A DNA stretch of 64,000 nt from M3007 sp043764095 (GTDB lineage Bacteria; Bacteroidota; Bacteroidia; Chitinophagales; Saprospiraceae): assembly GCA_043764095.1 (NCBI GenBank), contig JAYUKX010000016.1, positions 1 to 64,000 of the forward strand, written 5' to 3'. Positions 51,066 through 58,883 of the stretch are shown piece by piece. Numbering within the stretch: the first letter of the stretch is position 1; every line of letters begins with the position of its first letter. The position numbers were made by a program, and so were the translations under genes. The notes below the pieces were generated by a model. That model was not told the DNA's origin. It searched no databases and was given only the letters and a program-made list of their open reading frames with translations.

Positions 51066-51536
51066 ATGAAAAACATAGTCCGATTTACATCTCTATTTTT
51101 TACCGCCATTACCCTATCTGCTTTGATGGCTCATTTGTTAGAAATGCGTGTAAAAATTAATCTATCAAAAGAAGATTATCAGACCGTTCAAGGCATTTAT
51201 AGTGGATGGCAATGGATTGGTATTTTTGAAATAGGTGCAATCCTTTTGACCCTCATTTGGGTCGTTTTTGACCGCCAATCAAAAAATATCTTTCCTTTTC
51301 TATTATCCGCTTTGTTTTGCTTTGTTTTAAGCTTCATTATCTTCTTTGTATTTACATTTCCGACCAATCAGGAGACTTTAGGTTGGACAAATTTACCCAA
51401 TAATTGGGCAGAACTTAGAAAAAAATGGGAGTATTCTCATGTCATAAGAGCGTTATTATCTTTATGTGGTTACTCTGTTTTAGTGTTGGCACTTCTAAAA
51501 AGTAATAGTGTTAATCACAAAATTCAAGGTGCATAA
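51066..51536 (+). CDS. Four-helix membrane protein, DUF1772-like
   Basis: A 156-residue protein with four hydrophobic helices (about 7-24, 50-68, 74-96, 127-145). The segment FPTNQETLGWTNLPNNWAEL to WEYSHVIRALL fits DUF1772/anthrone-oxygenase-like small membrane proteins. Function unknown. It starts 10 nt after the Kazal gene, so probably shares its transcript. Confidence 0.65.
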   Translation: MKNIVRFTSLFFTAITLSALMAHLLEMRVKINLSKEDYQTVQGIYSGWQWIGIFEIGAILLTLIWVVFDRQSKNIFPFLLSALFCFVLSFIIFFVFTFPTNQETLGWTNLPNNWAELRKKWEYSHVIRALLSLCGYSVLVLALLKSNSVNHKIQGA

Positions 51537-51637
51537 TAGTGCGTATCCAGAATTGAGTTTTGGGTAAAAACAACTTGTCGCCGAGGATGCCAACATTATA
51601 GGTTTTAACCCTTGTTACTTTTTAAAACAATAAAAAC

Positions 51638-51862
51638 ATGCAAACTAAATCATTAGGTTTCGTTCTAATCGTATTGGGTATCATTATGATAGTTTACACA
51701 GGATTTAATTATGTCACGACTGAAAAAGTGATTGATTTAGGTCCGATTGAGATAAACAAAGACAAGAATCATTTTATTGGGTGGTCGCCTATTGTTGGCA
51801 TCGTCTTACTAGCGGCTGGTGTTATCGTCCTTTTTCGCAATAAAAAAGGGGGCAACTATTAG
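51638..51862 (+). CDS. Small two-helix membrane protein
   Basis: A 74-residue protein with two transmembrane helices (about 5-25 and 50-66) and a short periplasmic-type loop. Such proteins (DUF3185-like) are common in Bacteroidota near CsbD and YtxH genes and are considered stress-associated. No enzymatic motif. Confidence 0.6.
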   Translation: MQTKSLGFVLIVLGIIMIVYTGFNYVTTEKVIDLGPIEINKDKNHFIGWSPIVGIVLLAAGVIVLFRNKKGGNY

Positions 51863-51909
51863 AAGATATAGAATTTGTTTTTCACAGAAACATACCTAAA
51901 AATTTCATA

Positions 51910-52560
51910 ATGAAAAATATTTATACATTACAAAATGCCTCAAAAACCATTTGGAGACGGGCGCTACTAGTCCTCTTTTGGGGGCTCTTTTTGGGTGGTG
52001 TTATAGGCCAAACAGTACCTCGAAAACTACTGATTTTCTCTGCCCGCCGGGCAAGTTTTAAACCTATTTCTTTGGCTGGCCACGGCTTTGTTTCGTGGGC
52101 AACCCAACCCACCGCCCGTTCGGGAGTGGCTGCGAAGACGACGCTGGGGCTTTTTCCGACAGACGGACAAGCGCTGCCTGGCCTAATTATTAATGGTTTG
52201 CCAGCCGAGGTAGTGTCTGGTTTCCGTGAAAACAGCCACCGGGTACCAACGTTTCGAGCCATTTTTGAACTTGAACCCGAATCTTGGAAGGCTGCGTTGG
52301 ATACGGCAAAAAACTGGCACGGGCGGCGGTACTTTTTGCTGACAAGAAACTGCGTTTCGTTCATGGACGGCGTTGCAGAGGCCGCTGGGATGGATACACC
52401 GAGTATGTATTTTTTATGGATTTTCCCGCGCCATCCTGTGCGGTGGCTAAAACTTCTGGCTAAACGCAACACCGAGCAGCAAGTGGAAATCAATACGCCG
52501 GTGCGGTTCGAATTTGGGGAGGTGGAACCGCAAACGTATTCTATAGATAAGAAAGAATGA
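51910..52560 (+). CDS. Putative permuted papain-like cysteine hydrolase
   Basis: A 216-residue protein with one N-terminal transmembrane helix (about 16-36). His58 in SLAGHGFVSW and Cys148 in LLTRNCVSFMDGVAEAAGM follow the His-then-Cys order of permuted NlpC/P60 (LRAT-like) enzymes. These act on peptide, amide or lipid ester bonds near the membrane. The family could not be fixed more closely. Its end overlaps the upstream region of the YtxH gene, including promoter copy 3. Confidence 0.55.
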   Translation: MKNIYTLQNASKTIWRRALLVLFWGLFLGGVIGQTVPRKLLIFSARRASFKPISLAGHGFVSWATQPTARSGVAAKTTLGLFPTDGQALPGLIINGLPAEVVSGFRENSHRVPTFRAIFELEPESWKAALDTAKNWHGRRYFLLTRNCVSFMDGVAEAAGMDTPSMYFLWIFPRHPVRWLKLLAKRNTEQQVEINTPVRFEFGEVEPQTYSIDKKE

Positions 52561-52568
52561 AATCAGGC

Positions 52569-52632
52569 GTGAATCTTGTAATGTTTTTGAAGATTTGTGT
52601 AAAATTAACGCTAACAAGACGACCTACCTTTG
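52569..52632 (+). promoter_or_regulatory. Shared 56-nt-spaced promoter block, copy 3 (YtxH)
   Basis: GTGAA at 52569 and TACCTTTG at 52625-52632 are 56 nt apart, start to start, with TGTAAA-like sequence between. The box precedes the YtxH ATG by 32 nt. The block begins 8 nt past the upstream stop codon. Confidence 0.7.
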
Positions 52633-52664
52633 TACTATTATTTAAAAGTCTAAAAAAAGTAAAA

Positions 52665-52955
52665 ATGAGTAAAGTAAAAATTGTATTAGGCACATTGGCA
52701 GGGATTGCTACAGGTGCATTGTTAGGCGTTATGTTTGCACCAGATAGTGGTGCGTCTACGCGCAAAAAAATCACCAAAAAAGGAGCCGATTATAAGGGTG
52801 AGGTGTACACTAAATTCGAAGATTTGGTGGAGAAGGTCACAGATAAAATGGCCGGTCTCAAAATTGAGATCACCGATATGGTTGAAAAAGGAAGTGAAAA
52901 AGTGAACGATGCTATGGCGGAGGCAACGACCAATGGCAAATCAAAAACGCATTAG
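52665..52955 (+). CDS. YtxH-domain protein
   Basis: A 96-residue protein with an N-terminal hydrophobic, glycine/alanine-rich segment (VLGTLAGIATGALLGVMFAPDSG) and a basic then coiled-coil tail (STRKKITKKGADYK, FEDLVEKVTDKM). This is the YtxH/gas-vesicle-like family, induced under general stress in other bacteria; function not established. The ATG at 52665 fits the promoter; the longer frame is its leader. Confidence 0.85.
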   Translation: MSKVKIVLGTLAGIATGALLGVMFAPDSGASTRKKITKKGADYKGEVYTKFEDLVEKVTDKMAGLKIEITDMVEKGSEKVNDAMAEATTNGKSKTH

Positions 52956-53061
52956 ACGCTTTTTCCGAAGTTCACCCAAATTTGTACAGTGTACTAGGCT
53001 TTAAAAAAACAATTTTTCGCTTCACCCCTCCGTGAATAACGGGGACAAAACTTTAAAAAAT

Positions 53062-53247
53062 ATGAATACCACCACAGTAAAAGGCACTTGGAACGAGATG
53101 AAAGGAAATCTCAAAAAGCAGTTTGCCGATTTGACAGACAACGACCTCATGTACGAAGAAGGTCAAAAAGAGGAAATGCTTGGCAAACTCCAAGTAAAAC
53201 TCGGCAAAACCAAAGATGAACTGAGTAAGATCATGTCTTCAAAGTAA
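53062..53247 (+). CDS. CsbD-like stress protein
   Basis: A 61-residue protein matching CsbD: NTTTVKGTWNEMKGNLKKQFADLTDNDLMYEEG followed by KLQVKLGKTKDELSK. CsbD is a small cytosolic protein of unknown action, controlled by the general stress sigma factor in Bacillus. The ATG at 53062 gives the family N-terminus; a GTG 30 nt upstream is less likely. Confidence 0.88.
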   Translation: MNTTTVKGTWNEMKGNLKKQFADLTDNDLMYEEGQKEEMLGKLQVKLGKTKDELSKIMSSK

Positions 53248-53558
53248 AAATACCTGCCATTTGAAAATTTTGTTTGGGTTGCTGGGGTTGATAAAAATTT
53301 TTTATATTAAATAATTATTGACCCCACAACTTTAATATAGCGTAAATTAAATTTAGACAATACAAGTAATGTGCGCCATGCTTTGTAATAGAAAAATAAT
53401 TTGTAGCAGAAAAATAATAAGCACGTGAAATTAATAAATACGCTTTTATATAAGATCCGTGCCTTGGTGCACTGTAGAAAAAATATTCTACAATGTGCTA
53501 AATGGTAATTTGTTAAGTATTTACAGATTAAAAATAATAAAAATTTAAACTAAAAATT
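53248..53558. other. A/T-rich spacer before the OmpA lipoprotein gene, no gene
   Basis: About 310 nt with no ORF. A small hairpin (TGTAGAA 53473-53479 with TTCTACA 53486-53492) is present. GTGAA occurs at 53425 but no ACCTTTG box lies 56 nt on, so it is not a fifth promoter copy. Confidence 0.4.
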
Positions 53559-54482
53559 ATGAAATTAGCATCAAAAATCCTCCTACTCCTCGTATTGGGT
53601 TTGACGGCAACTTCTTGCGTCACCAAAAAGAAATTCACCAATTTGCAATCCCAAATGGATCTGAAAAACAAAGAATTAGATACTGCAAACCGAGATCTAG
53701 GCAAATGTGGTGTCAGTTTGAACGATTATATGTCTAGGTTTTCGACCTGTGAAGACGAAAAACATCGATTGAGCAACGATTTTATCGCTTTACAAGCCAA
53801 CCTCAATGATCGGCAAAATCAAATCAATGATTTAAAAGCACAGCGCGACAAAACGCAATCGCAGGTTGGTGACTTGACCAATCTTTCAAAATCAGCAAAC
53901 GATAACATCGGTCAAACGCTTGCACAATTATCGAAAAAGGACAAGTACATCTACCTACTACAAGCCGCAAAAACAAAAACCGATTCTATCAATTTGGCGT
54001 TGGCTGTCAATTTGAAAGGTGTTTTGAACAACGGCCTCGATGACAAAGATGTGGAAATAAAGGTGGACAAACAGGTCGTTTTTATCAATCTTTCCGATAA
54101 AATGTTGTTCCAAATTGGTAGTTCAAATTTGACGCCCCGCGCCAACGAAGTATTGGGGAAAATTGCAAAAATCGTCGAATCGCGTCCCGATTTGGAAGTG
54201 ATGGTCGAAGGGTACACCGACAATAAACCGATAAAAACAGCTTGCATGGATGACAACTGGGATTTGAGTGTGAAACGTGCGACTTCCGTTGTACGGGTTT
54301 TGCAGACGGTTTACAAAATCAATCCGAACCGTTTGATTGCCGCTGGTCGCGGAGAGTACAATACTTTGGCAACTAATAATTCCGATGCTGGACGCACCGC
54401 GAACCGCCGGACGCGGATCATTATTTTGCCCAAAATGGATCAATTTTACGACCTGTTGAACCCGAACAATGTACCTAAATAA
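53559..54482 (+). CDS. OmpA-family lipoprotein with coiled coil
   Basis: A 307-residue lipoprotein (TATSCVTKK). Residues 30-130 form a charged coiled coil (NLQSQMDLKNKELDTANRD and a later DRQNQINDLKAQRDKTQ). Residues 165-300 form the OmpA-like peptidoglycan-binding domain (FINLSDKMLFQIGSSNLTPRANEVL, MVEGYTDNKPI, GRTANRRTRIIIL). It probably tethers the outer membrane to peptidoglycan. It is the fourth in a group of stress-type genes. Confidence 0.88.
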   Translation: MKLASKILLLLVLGLTATSCVTKKKFTNLQSQMDLKNKELDTANRDLGKCGVSLNDYMSRFSTCEDEKHRLSNDFIALQANLNDRQNQINDLKAQRDKTQSQVGDLTNLSKSANDNIGQTLAQLSKKDKYIYLLQAAKTKTDSINLALAVNLKGVLNNGLDDKDVEIKVDKQVVFINLSDKMLFQIGSSNLTPRANEVLGKIAKIVESRPDLEVMVEGYTDNKPIKTACMDDNWDLSVKRATSVVRVLQTVYKINPNRLIAAGRGEYNTLATNNSDAGRTANRRTRIIILPKMDQFYDLLNPNNVPK

Positions 54483-54542
54483 GCGGTATAAAAAGGTATG
54501 AGTCATATAAAAGTACAATGATACTATGCAGTGTTTGAATAT

Positions 54543-54606
54543 GTGAATTATACAATACTTTATCATAACTCTGTAACACTACTTATCTTCAAACACGCCA
54601 CCTTTG
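54543..54606 (+). promoter_or_regulatory. Shared 56-nt-spaced promoter block, copy 4 (FAS1)
   Basis: GTGAA at 54543, TGTAACAC, then CACCTTTG at 54599-54606, again 56 nt start to start. The FAS1 ATG follows the box by 39 nt. Confidence 0.7.
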
Positions 54607-54645
54607 TACTGTTATGGAAATCCTTTCATAATTTAATTTTTGTAA

Positions 54646-55539
54646 ATGAAAAATATACCAATACTACTTTTAATGGGTAATTTACTCTTAGCAGTTGTTC
54701 TATCGAATACCTCTTGTACAATGCCTCAAAAAGATATTGTGGAAGTCGCTTCTACCAATGCTAAGACACTGTCCGTCGCTGTAAATGCTGCAGGATTGGC
54801 ACAAACACTTAAAGCAAAGGGCCCATTCACCGTTTTTGCGCCCACCGATGCCGCTTTTGCAGCCATTCAATCAGATGTTGATATGCTGTTGCAGCCTGAA
54901 AATAAATCTAAATTGGCTAAAATCCTCACTGCTCACGTAGTAAATGGAGAGATAAAAGCTGCTGATCTCAAAGATGGGCAAATATTGACTACATTGGACG
55001 GTGGAAAACTGCTCGTGACGGTCTCAAATGGTACCGTGATGGTAGGTGATGCCACTATTACCGCCAAGGATGTAAAGGCTTCTAATGGAATTATTCACAT
55101 GATTGACAAGGTGATACTGCCTGCCAAGCCGAAAGCAAAAGATATTGTAGAAATTGCTACTGAAAGTGCCAAAACACTCGCTGCGGCAGTAACGGCAGCA
55201 GGACTTGTTGAAACGCTACAGAGCGATGGCCCATTCACCGTTTTTGCACCAACCGATGCTGCTTTCGCAGATATCCAAAAGGATGTAGATAACCTCTTAA
55301 AGCCCGAAAACAAGGCGAAACTTTCTAATGTTTTGACTTATCATGTCGTGGCTGGCAAAATTATGGCCGCCGACCTGCAAGATGGTCAAGAACTTACTAC
55401 TGTACAAGGCGGTAAGTTAAAGGTGTCCATCAAAAACGGAAAAGTGATGATAAATGGCGCAAATGTTATCACTGCTGATGTTTCCGCATCCAATGGCGTT
55501 ATCCATGTGATCGATAAAGTATTTATGCCCAAAATGTAA
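54646..55539 (+). CDS. Secreted protein with two FAS1 (fasciclin) domains
   Basis: A 297-residue lipoprotein-like protein (signal ending NTSCTM). Two tandem FAS1 domains (about 29-160 and 162-297) share near-identical blocks such as GPFTVFAPTDAAFA and ASNGIIHMIDKV/ASNGVIHVIDKV, indicating internal duplication. FAS1 proteins act in adhesion or surface polymer attachment. Promoter copy 4 precedes it and a terminator follows. Confidence 0.92.
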   Translation: MKNIPILLLMGNLLLAVVLSNTSCTMPQKDIVEVASTNAKTLSVAVNAAGLAQTLKAKGPFTVFAPTDAAFAAIQSDVDMLLQPENKSKLAKILTAHVVNGEIKAADLKDGQILTTLDGGKLLVTVSNGTVMVGDATITAKDVKASNGIIHMIDKVILPAKPKAKDIVEIATESAKTLAAAVTAAGLVETLQSDGPFTVFAPTDAAFADIQKDVDNLLKPENKAKLSNVLTYHVVAGKIMAADLQDGQELTTVQGGKLKVSIKNGKVMINGANVITADVSASNGVIHVIDKVFMPKM

Positions 55540-55555
55540 AACATAGTTTTTTTGC

Positions 55556-55594
55556 AAACCCTCTCAGCGTTTTCGATTGCTCAGAGGGTTTTTT
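55556..55594 (+). terminator. Rho-independent terminator after the FAS1 gene
   Basis: AAACCCTCTCAGC and GCTCAGAGGGTTT pair with one mismatch around an 10-nt loop and are followed by a T run. Confidence 0.85.
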
Positions 55595-55773
55595 ATTTAA
55601 TTAAATTAATGAATGTTTTATGTGCTCGGAAGACAAAATCAACCCTTACCGCAAAAGAAGCAAAGAACGTTGGTCTCTAAAGGTAAAGGTATGGTGCAAA
55701 GAAGGCAAATATGACGAGGGCAAGTGTAGTGACCAGAGTACAAGTTGATATAAAAACTAATCAATCAGAAATC

Positions 55774-56292
55774 ATGAATACTAGAATAATCACGCTATTA
55801 ATCACGTATTTTTTAATGACAACAGCTATGTATGCACAGCCATTGCAAACAGTACCAAATGTAGATTTGAATAAATATTCAGGTAAATGGTTTGAAATAG
55901 CGTCGTATCCTCAAAGATTTCAAAAGCGATGTCATTGTACTACCGCCGAATACACGCCCACCGAAGATGGATATTTAATTGTTGAAAACAGGTGCAATAA
56001 AGACAGCGTAAACGGTAAATTATCTTACATCAAAGGCAAAGCATTTGTTGTAGCGCATACGGGCAATGCAAAACTAAAAGTGCAATTTTTTTGGCCCTTC
56101 AAAGGTGATTATTGGGTAATTGATTTAGCGGATGATTATAGTTATGCCGTAGTGAGTGCGCCCAATAAAAAATATTTATGGATTCTTTCAAGGACAGCCA
56201 AAATGGATATCGCTGTGTATCAACAGATTATCACACGATTGAAAGGAAAAGGGTTTGACTTGACTAAACTTAAAATAACCGAACAAATTTAA
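55774..56292 (+). CDS. Lipocalin (Blc-like)
   Basis: A 172-residue exported protein (signal ending MYAQPL). The lipocalin signature GKWFEIASYPQRFQ and the following CHCTTAEYTPTEDGYL are clear; the later QFFWPFKGDYWVIDL strand is typical of bacterial Blc. Blc binds lipids, perhaps lysophospholipids, at the envelope and is induced by stress in E. coli. The ATG at 55774 places the signal peptide correctly. It lacks the lipoprotein cysteine. Confidence 0.9.
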   Translation: MNTRIITLLITYFLMTTAMYAQPLQTVPNVDLNKYSGKWFEIASYPQRFQKRCHCTTAEYTPTEDGYLIVENRCNKDSVNGKLSYIKGKAFVVAHTGNAKLKVQFFWPFKGDYWVIDLADDYSYAVVSAPNKKYLWILSRTAKMDIAVYQQIITRLKGKGFDLTKLKITEQI

Positions 56293-56297
56293 CGAAG

Positions 56298-56762
56298 ATG
56301 GAAAATCAAAAAAAAATTGATGTGTTTAATACACTCATTCAAATCAACAACGACCGCTTTGAAGGCTACGAAACGGCATTTAAGGAAACAGAAGAGCAGA
56401 ACTTGAAAACACATTTTAGCCAGTTTATGCAGACGAGCCAAAAATGCAAACAAGAATTGGTAAACGAAGTGACCCGTTTGGGTGGTGTCTCTACGGAAAG
56501 CACCAGATTAGCAGGAAAATTATTTCGTGTTTGGATGGATATAAAAGCCGCTATCACAGGCAAAGACCGAAAGGGTATTCTTCGCTCGTGTGAGTACGGT
56601 GAAAATGTTGCGCTTGAAACTTACCAGAATGTGCTGAATAATGAGTTGGATCATATATTATTTGACCAACAAACGATGATAAATGCGCAACATGCCCGAA
56701 TAAAAGCCGACCGTGATTTGGTAAAATCAATGCACGATGCCTTGGTAAGGAATAAAATTTAA
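56298..56762 (+). CDS. DUF2383/PA2169-family four-helix-bundle protein
   Basis: A 154-residue, all-helical protein starting KKIDVFNTLIQINNDRFEGYETAF and continuing with the ferritin-like LVNEVTRLGG, LAGKLFRVWMDIKAAITGKDRKGILRSCE and HARIKADRDLVKSMHD segments, the usual pattern of this family. Function unknown; it occurs with stress genes. It starts 5 nt after the lipocalin stop. Confidence 0.85.
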   Translation: MENQKKIDVFNTLIQINNDRFEGYETAFKETEEQNLKTHFSQFMQTSQKCKQELVNEVTRLGGVSTESTRLAGKLFRVWMDIKAAITGKDRKGILRSCEYGENVALETYQNVLNNELDHILFDQQTMINAQHARIKADRDLVKSMHDALVRNKI

Positions 56763-56774
56763 AATAAAATAATT

Positions 56775-57011
56775 ATGTGGAAAGAAGAAGATAATAAATT
56801 AAAACGCAGTTTTCAATTTGATGATTTTGTAGATGCATTTGCTTTTATGACACGCGTCGCTTTTGCTGCTGAAAAAATGGACCATCACCCTAATTGGAGC
56901 AACGTATATAATAAGGTAGAAATAGTCCTTTTTACGCATGATGCCAATGATAGTATTACCGATAAGGATAGAAAACTGTCCAAAGAAATCGATAAAATCT
57001 ATAAAAACTAA
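56775..57011 (+). CDS. 4a-hydroxytetrahydrobiopterin dehydratase-like protein
   Basis: A 78-residue protein with the PCD core FAFMTRVAFAAEKMDHHPNWSNVYNKVEIVLFTHDAN, including the HHPNW catalytic pair. The usual N-terminal strand is nearly absent, so it is shorter than typical (about 100 residues). It regenerates dihydropterin from 4a-carbinolamine; in non-aromatic-hydroxylase settings it may serve as a general pterin repair protein. Confidence 0.85.
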   Translation: MWKEEDNKLKRSFQFDDFVDAFAFMTRVAFAAEKMDHHPNWSNVYNKVEIVLFTHDANDSITDKDRKLSKEIDKIYKN

Positions 57012-57042
57012 AGTTTATTTCTTATATAAAAATTAATTAATT

Positions 57043-57930
57043 ATGCCATTTATCAAAACAATATCAGATGCTACGGGTAATACCGTAAACTTATTCTACG
57101 AAGATTTGGGAATCGGTAATCCTGTGGTTTTTATCCACGGTTGGCCGCTCAACCATGAAATGTGGGAATATCAGTTGTCCGAATTACCCATGCACAATAT
57201 GCGTTGTATTGCGTATGACCGTAGAGGTTTTGGCAAATCCGATCGTCCGCTGAAAAATTATGATTACGACACCCTTGCCGACGACTTGAAGTCCGTACTC
57301 GACCAATTGGAACTTACGAAAGTTACCCTCGTCGGTTTCTCAATGGGTGGTGGTGAAATAGCCCGCTATATAGGTAAATATGGTACTGAACGAATAGAAA
57401 AGGTAGTTTTAATCAGTTCTGTAACACCATATAGGCTCAAAACAGACGATAATCCCGAAGGTGCGGATAAATCGGATTTTGATGAGACGGTGCAGAAAAT
57501 CAGTGAGGATCGCCCCGCCTTTTTAACCGCTTTCGGTAAAAAATTCTACGGGGTGGATATATTCAGCCAACCCGTCAGCCAACCTCTGTTGGATTGGAAT
57601 CAATCGCTTTGCATGATGAGCTCTGCGGTAGCCACAATGGACTGCGTACGCTCTTTTTCAGAGACCGACTTCCGGAAAGATGTGCTAAAAATTAAGGTTC
57701 CTACCTTGATAATTCACGGGGATGCCGACAAAATAGTGCCAGTCACAGCCAGTAACCGGACAGCTGCGTTATTGCCTCATGCCACTTATATCGTATATGA
57801 GGGTGCACCGCATGGTTTGTTCATCACGGAAAAGGAAAGGCTAAATGCTGATTTGATACACTTCATTGGCATAAAAGATGCCAACGGCAAGGCATCAAAA
57901 CAGGAACATACTTATCAAAATGCTTTGTGA
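57043..57930 (+). CDS. Alpha/beta hydrolase (non-haem chloroperoxidase-like)
   Basis: A 295-residue protein with the oxyanion loop VFIHGWPLNHEMWEYQ, the nucleophile elbow GFSMGGGE, the acid in LIIHGDADKIVP and the final catalytic His in GAPHGLFITEKE. This sequence type is often named chloroperoxidase or bromoperoxidase but may be an esterase. It is followed by a hairpin. Confidence 0.85.
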   Translation: MPFIKTISDATGNTVNLFYEDLGIGNPVVFIHGWPLNHEMWEYQLSELPMHNMRCIAYDRRGFGKSDRPLKNYDYDTLADDLKSVLDQLELTKVTLVGFSMGGGEIARYIGKYGTERIEKVVLISSVTPYRLKTDDNPEGADKSDFDETVQKISEDRPAFLTAFGKKFYGVDIFSQPVSQPLLDWNQSLCMMSSAVATMDCVRSFSETDFRKDVLKIKVPTLIIHGDADKIVPVTASNRTAALLPHATYIVYEGAPHGLFITEKERLNADLIHFIGIKDANGKASKQEHTYQNAL

Positions 57931-57936
57931 GTAAAG

Positions 57937-57999
57937 TAGAGATTATGTAACTTTATTTTTGAGGCCGGCCTATGCAAAAATAAAATTACATAATCTCTA
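57937..57999 (+). terminator. 24-bp hairpin after the hydrolase gene
   Basis: TAGAGATTATGTAACTTTAT-type left arm (57937-57960) and right arm (57976-57999) pair with one mismatch around a 15-nt loop with GGCCGGCC. No T run follows; it is either a terminator or a repeat. Confidence 0.55.
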
Positions 58000-58024
58000 G
58001 TAGATAAAAATCCGATAAAAACAA

Positions 58025-58843
58025 ATGGAAACACTTACAAAAGAAAGTATCAAAACGCTGCTACAACCAAGAATAGCCGATGCTCATAAAGGCAATTACG
58101 GTCACGCGTTGATCGTGGCTGGCGGTGTAGGGCGCGTCGGAGCAGCCGTTATTGCCGCCAAAGCATGCTTGCGTGCTGGTGTAGGATTATTAACAGTAAG
58201 TGTACCCGAAGATGAACGGATTATCCTACAAATAACGATACCCGAAGCGATGCTAGTTATGCGAAATCGTACGATTGAGGTACTAAACAGTTATTCGGCT
58301 TTGGGTATGGGTTGTGGTATGGGTACAAGTTCCAAAGCGGAAACGTTATTAAATGCTATTATTTCTAAAATCAATATCCCTTTATTGTTAGATGCAGATG
58401 CTTTGAATATGATATCGAACAATAAAAATTTACTTAAGCAAGTACCTCCAGGATCAATTATTACGCCTCATCCAAAAGAATTTGATCGGCTGTTTGGCAT
58501 TCATAACAGCGAAGACGATAGAAGATCAACCGCCATAAAAAAAGCCCAAGAATACAACATTATTATCGTACTTAAAGGGCATAAAACCCTTGTAACATCG
58601 GGCGGAGCAGCATTTGTAAATACAACGGGCAATGCAGGACTCGCAAAAGGGGGGTCCGGCGATGCACTGACAGGTATTATTACTTCTTTTTTGGCACAAG
58701 GTTACATGCCTTTTGATGCGGCAAAAATTGGGGTTTTCATCCACGGATTAGCCGCTGACTTATCCTTAGACCAACAAAGTATGGAAAGTCTATTGATTAC
58801 AGATGTCATTGAGCATTTGGGAAAAGCATTTCATCATATTTGA
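58025..58843 (+). CDS. ADP/ATP-dependent NAD(P)H-hydrate dehydratase
   Basis: A 272-residue protein of the ribokinase-like NnrD family: GNYGHALIVAGGVGRVGAAVIAA at the start, LLLDADALNMIS in the middle and the nucleotide-binding anion hole KGGSGDALTGIITSFLAQG. It restores NAD(P)H damaged by hydration. The usual fused epimerase NnrE is absent, so this is a stand-alone dehydratase. It ends 40 nt from the convergent barrel gene. Confidence 0.9.
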   Translation: METLTKESIKTLLQPRIADAHKGNYGHALIVAGGVGRVGAAVIAAKACLRAGVGLLTVSVPEDERIILQITIPEAMLVMRNRTIEVLNSYSALGMGCGMGTSSKAETLLNAIISKINIPLLLDADALNMISNNKNLLKQVPPGSIITPHPKEFDRLFGIHNSEDDRRSTAIKKAQEYNIIIVLKGHKTLVTSGGAAFVNTTGNAGLAKGGSGDALTGIITSFLAQGYMPFDAAKIGVFIHGLAADLSLDQQSMESLLITDVIEHLGKAFHHI

Positions 58844-58883
58844 AGTAATATTACACGACTATTTTTTGCAACTGCAAGAAACC

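Noticed and set aside
53425..53490. GTGAA upstream of the OmpA lipoprotein gene as another shared promoter
   Set aside because: The required ACCTTTG box is absent 56 nt downstream.
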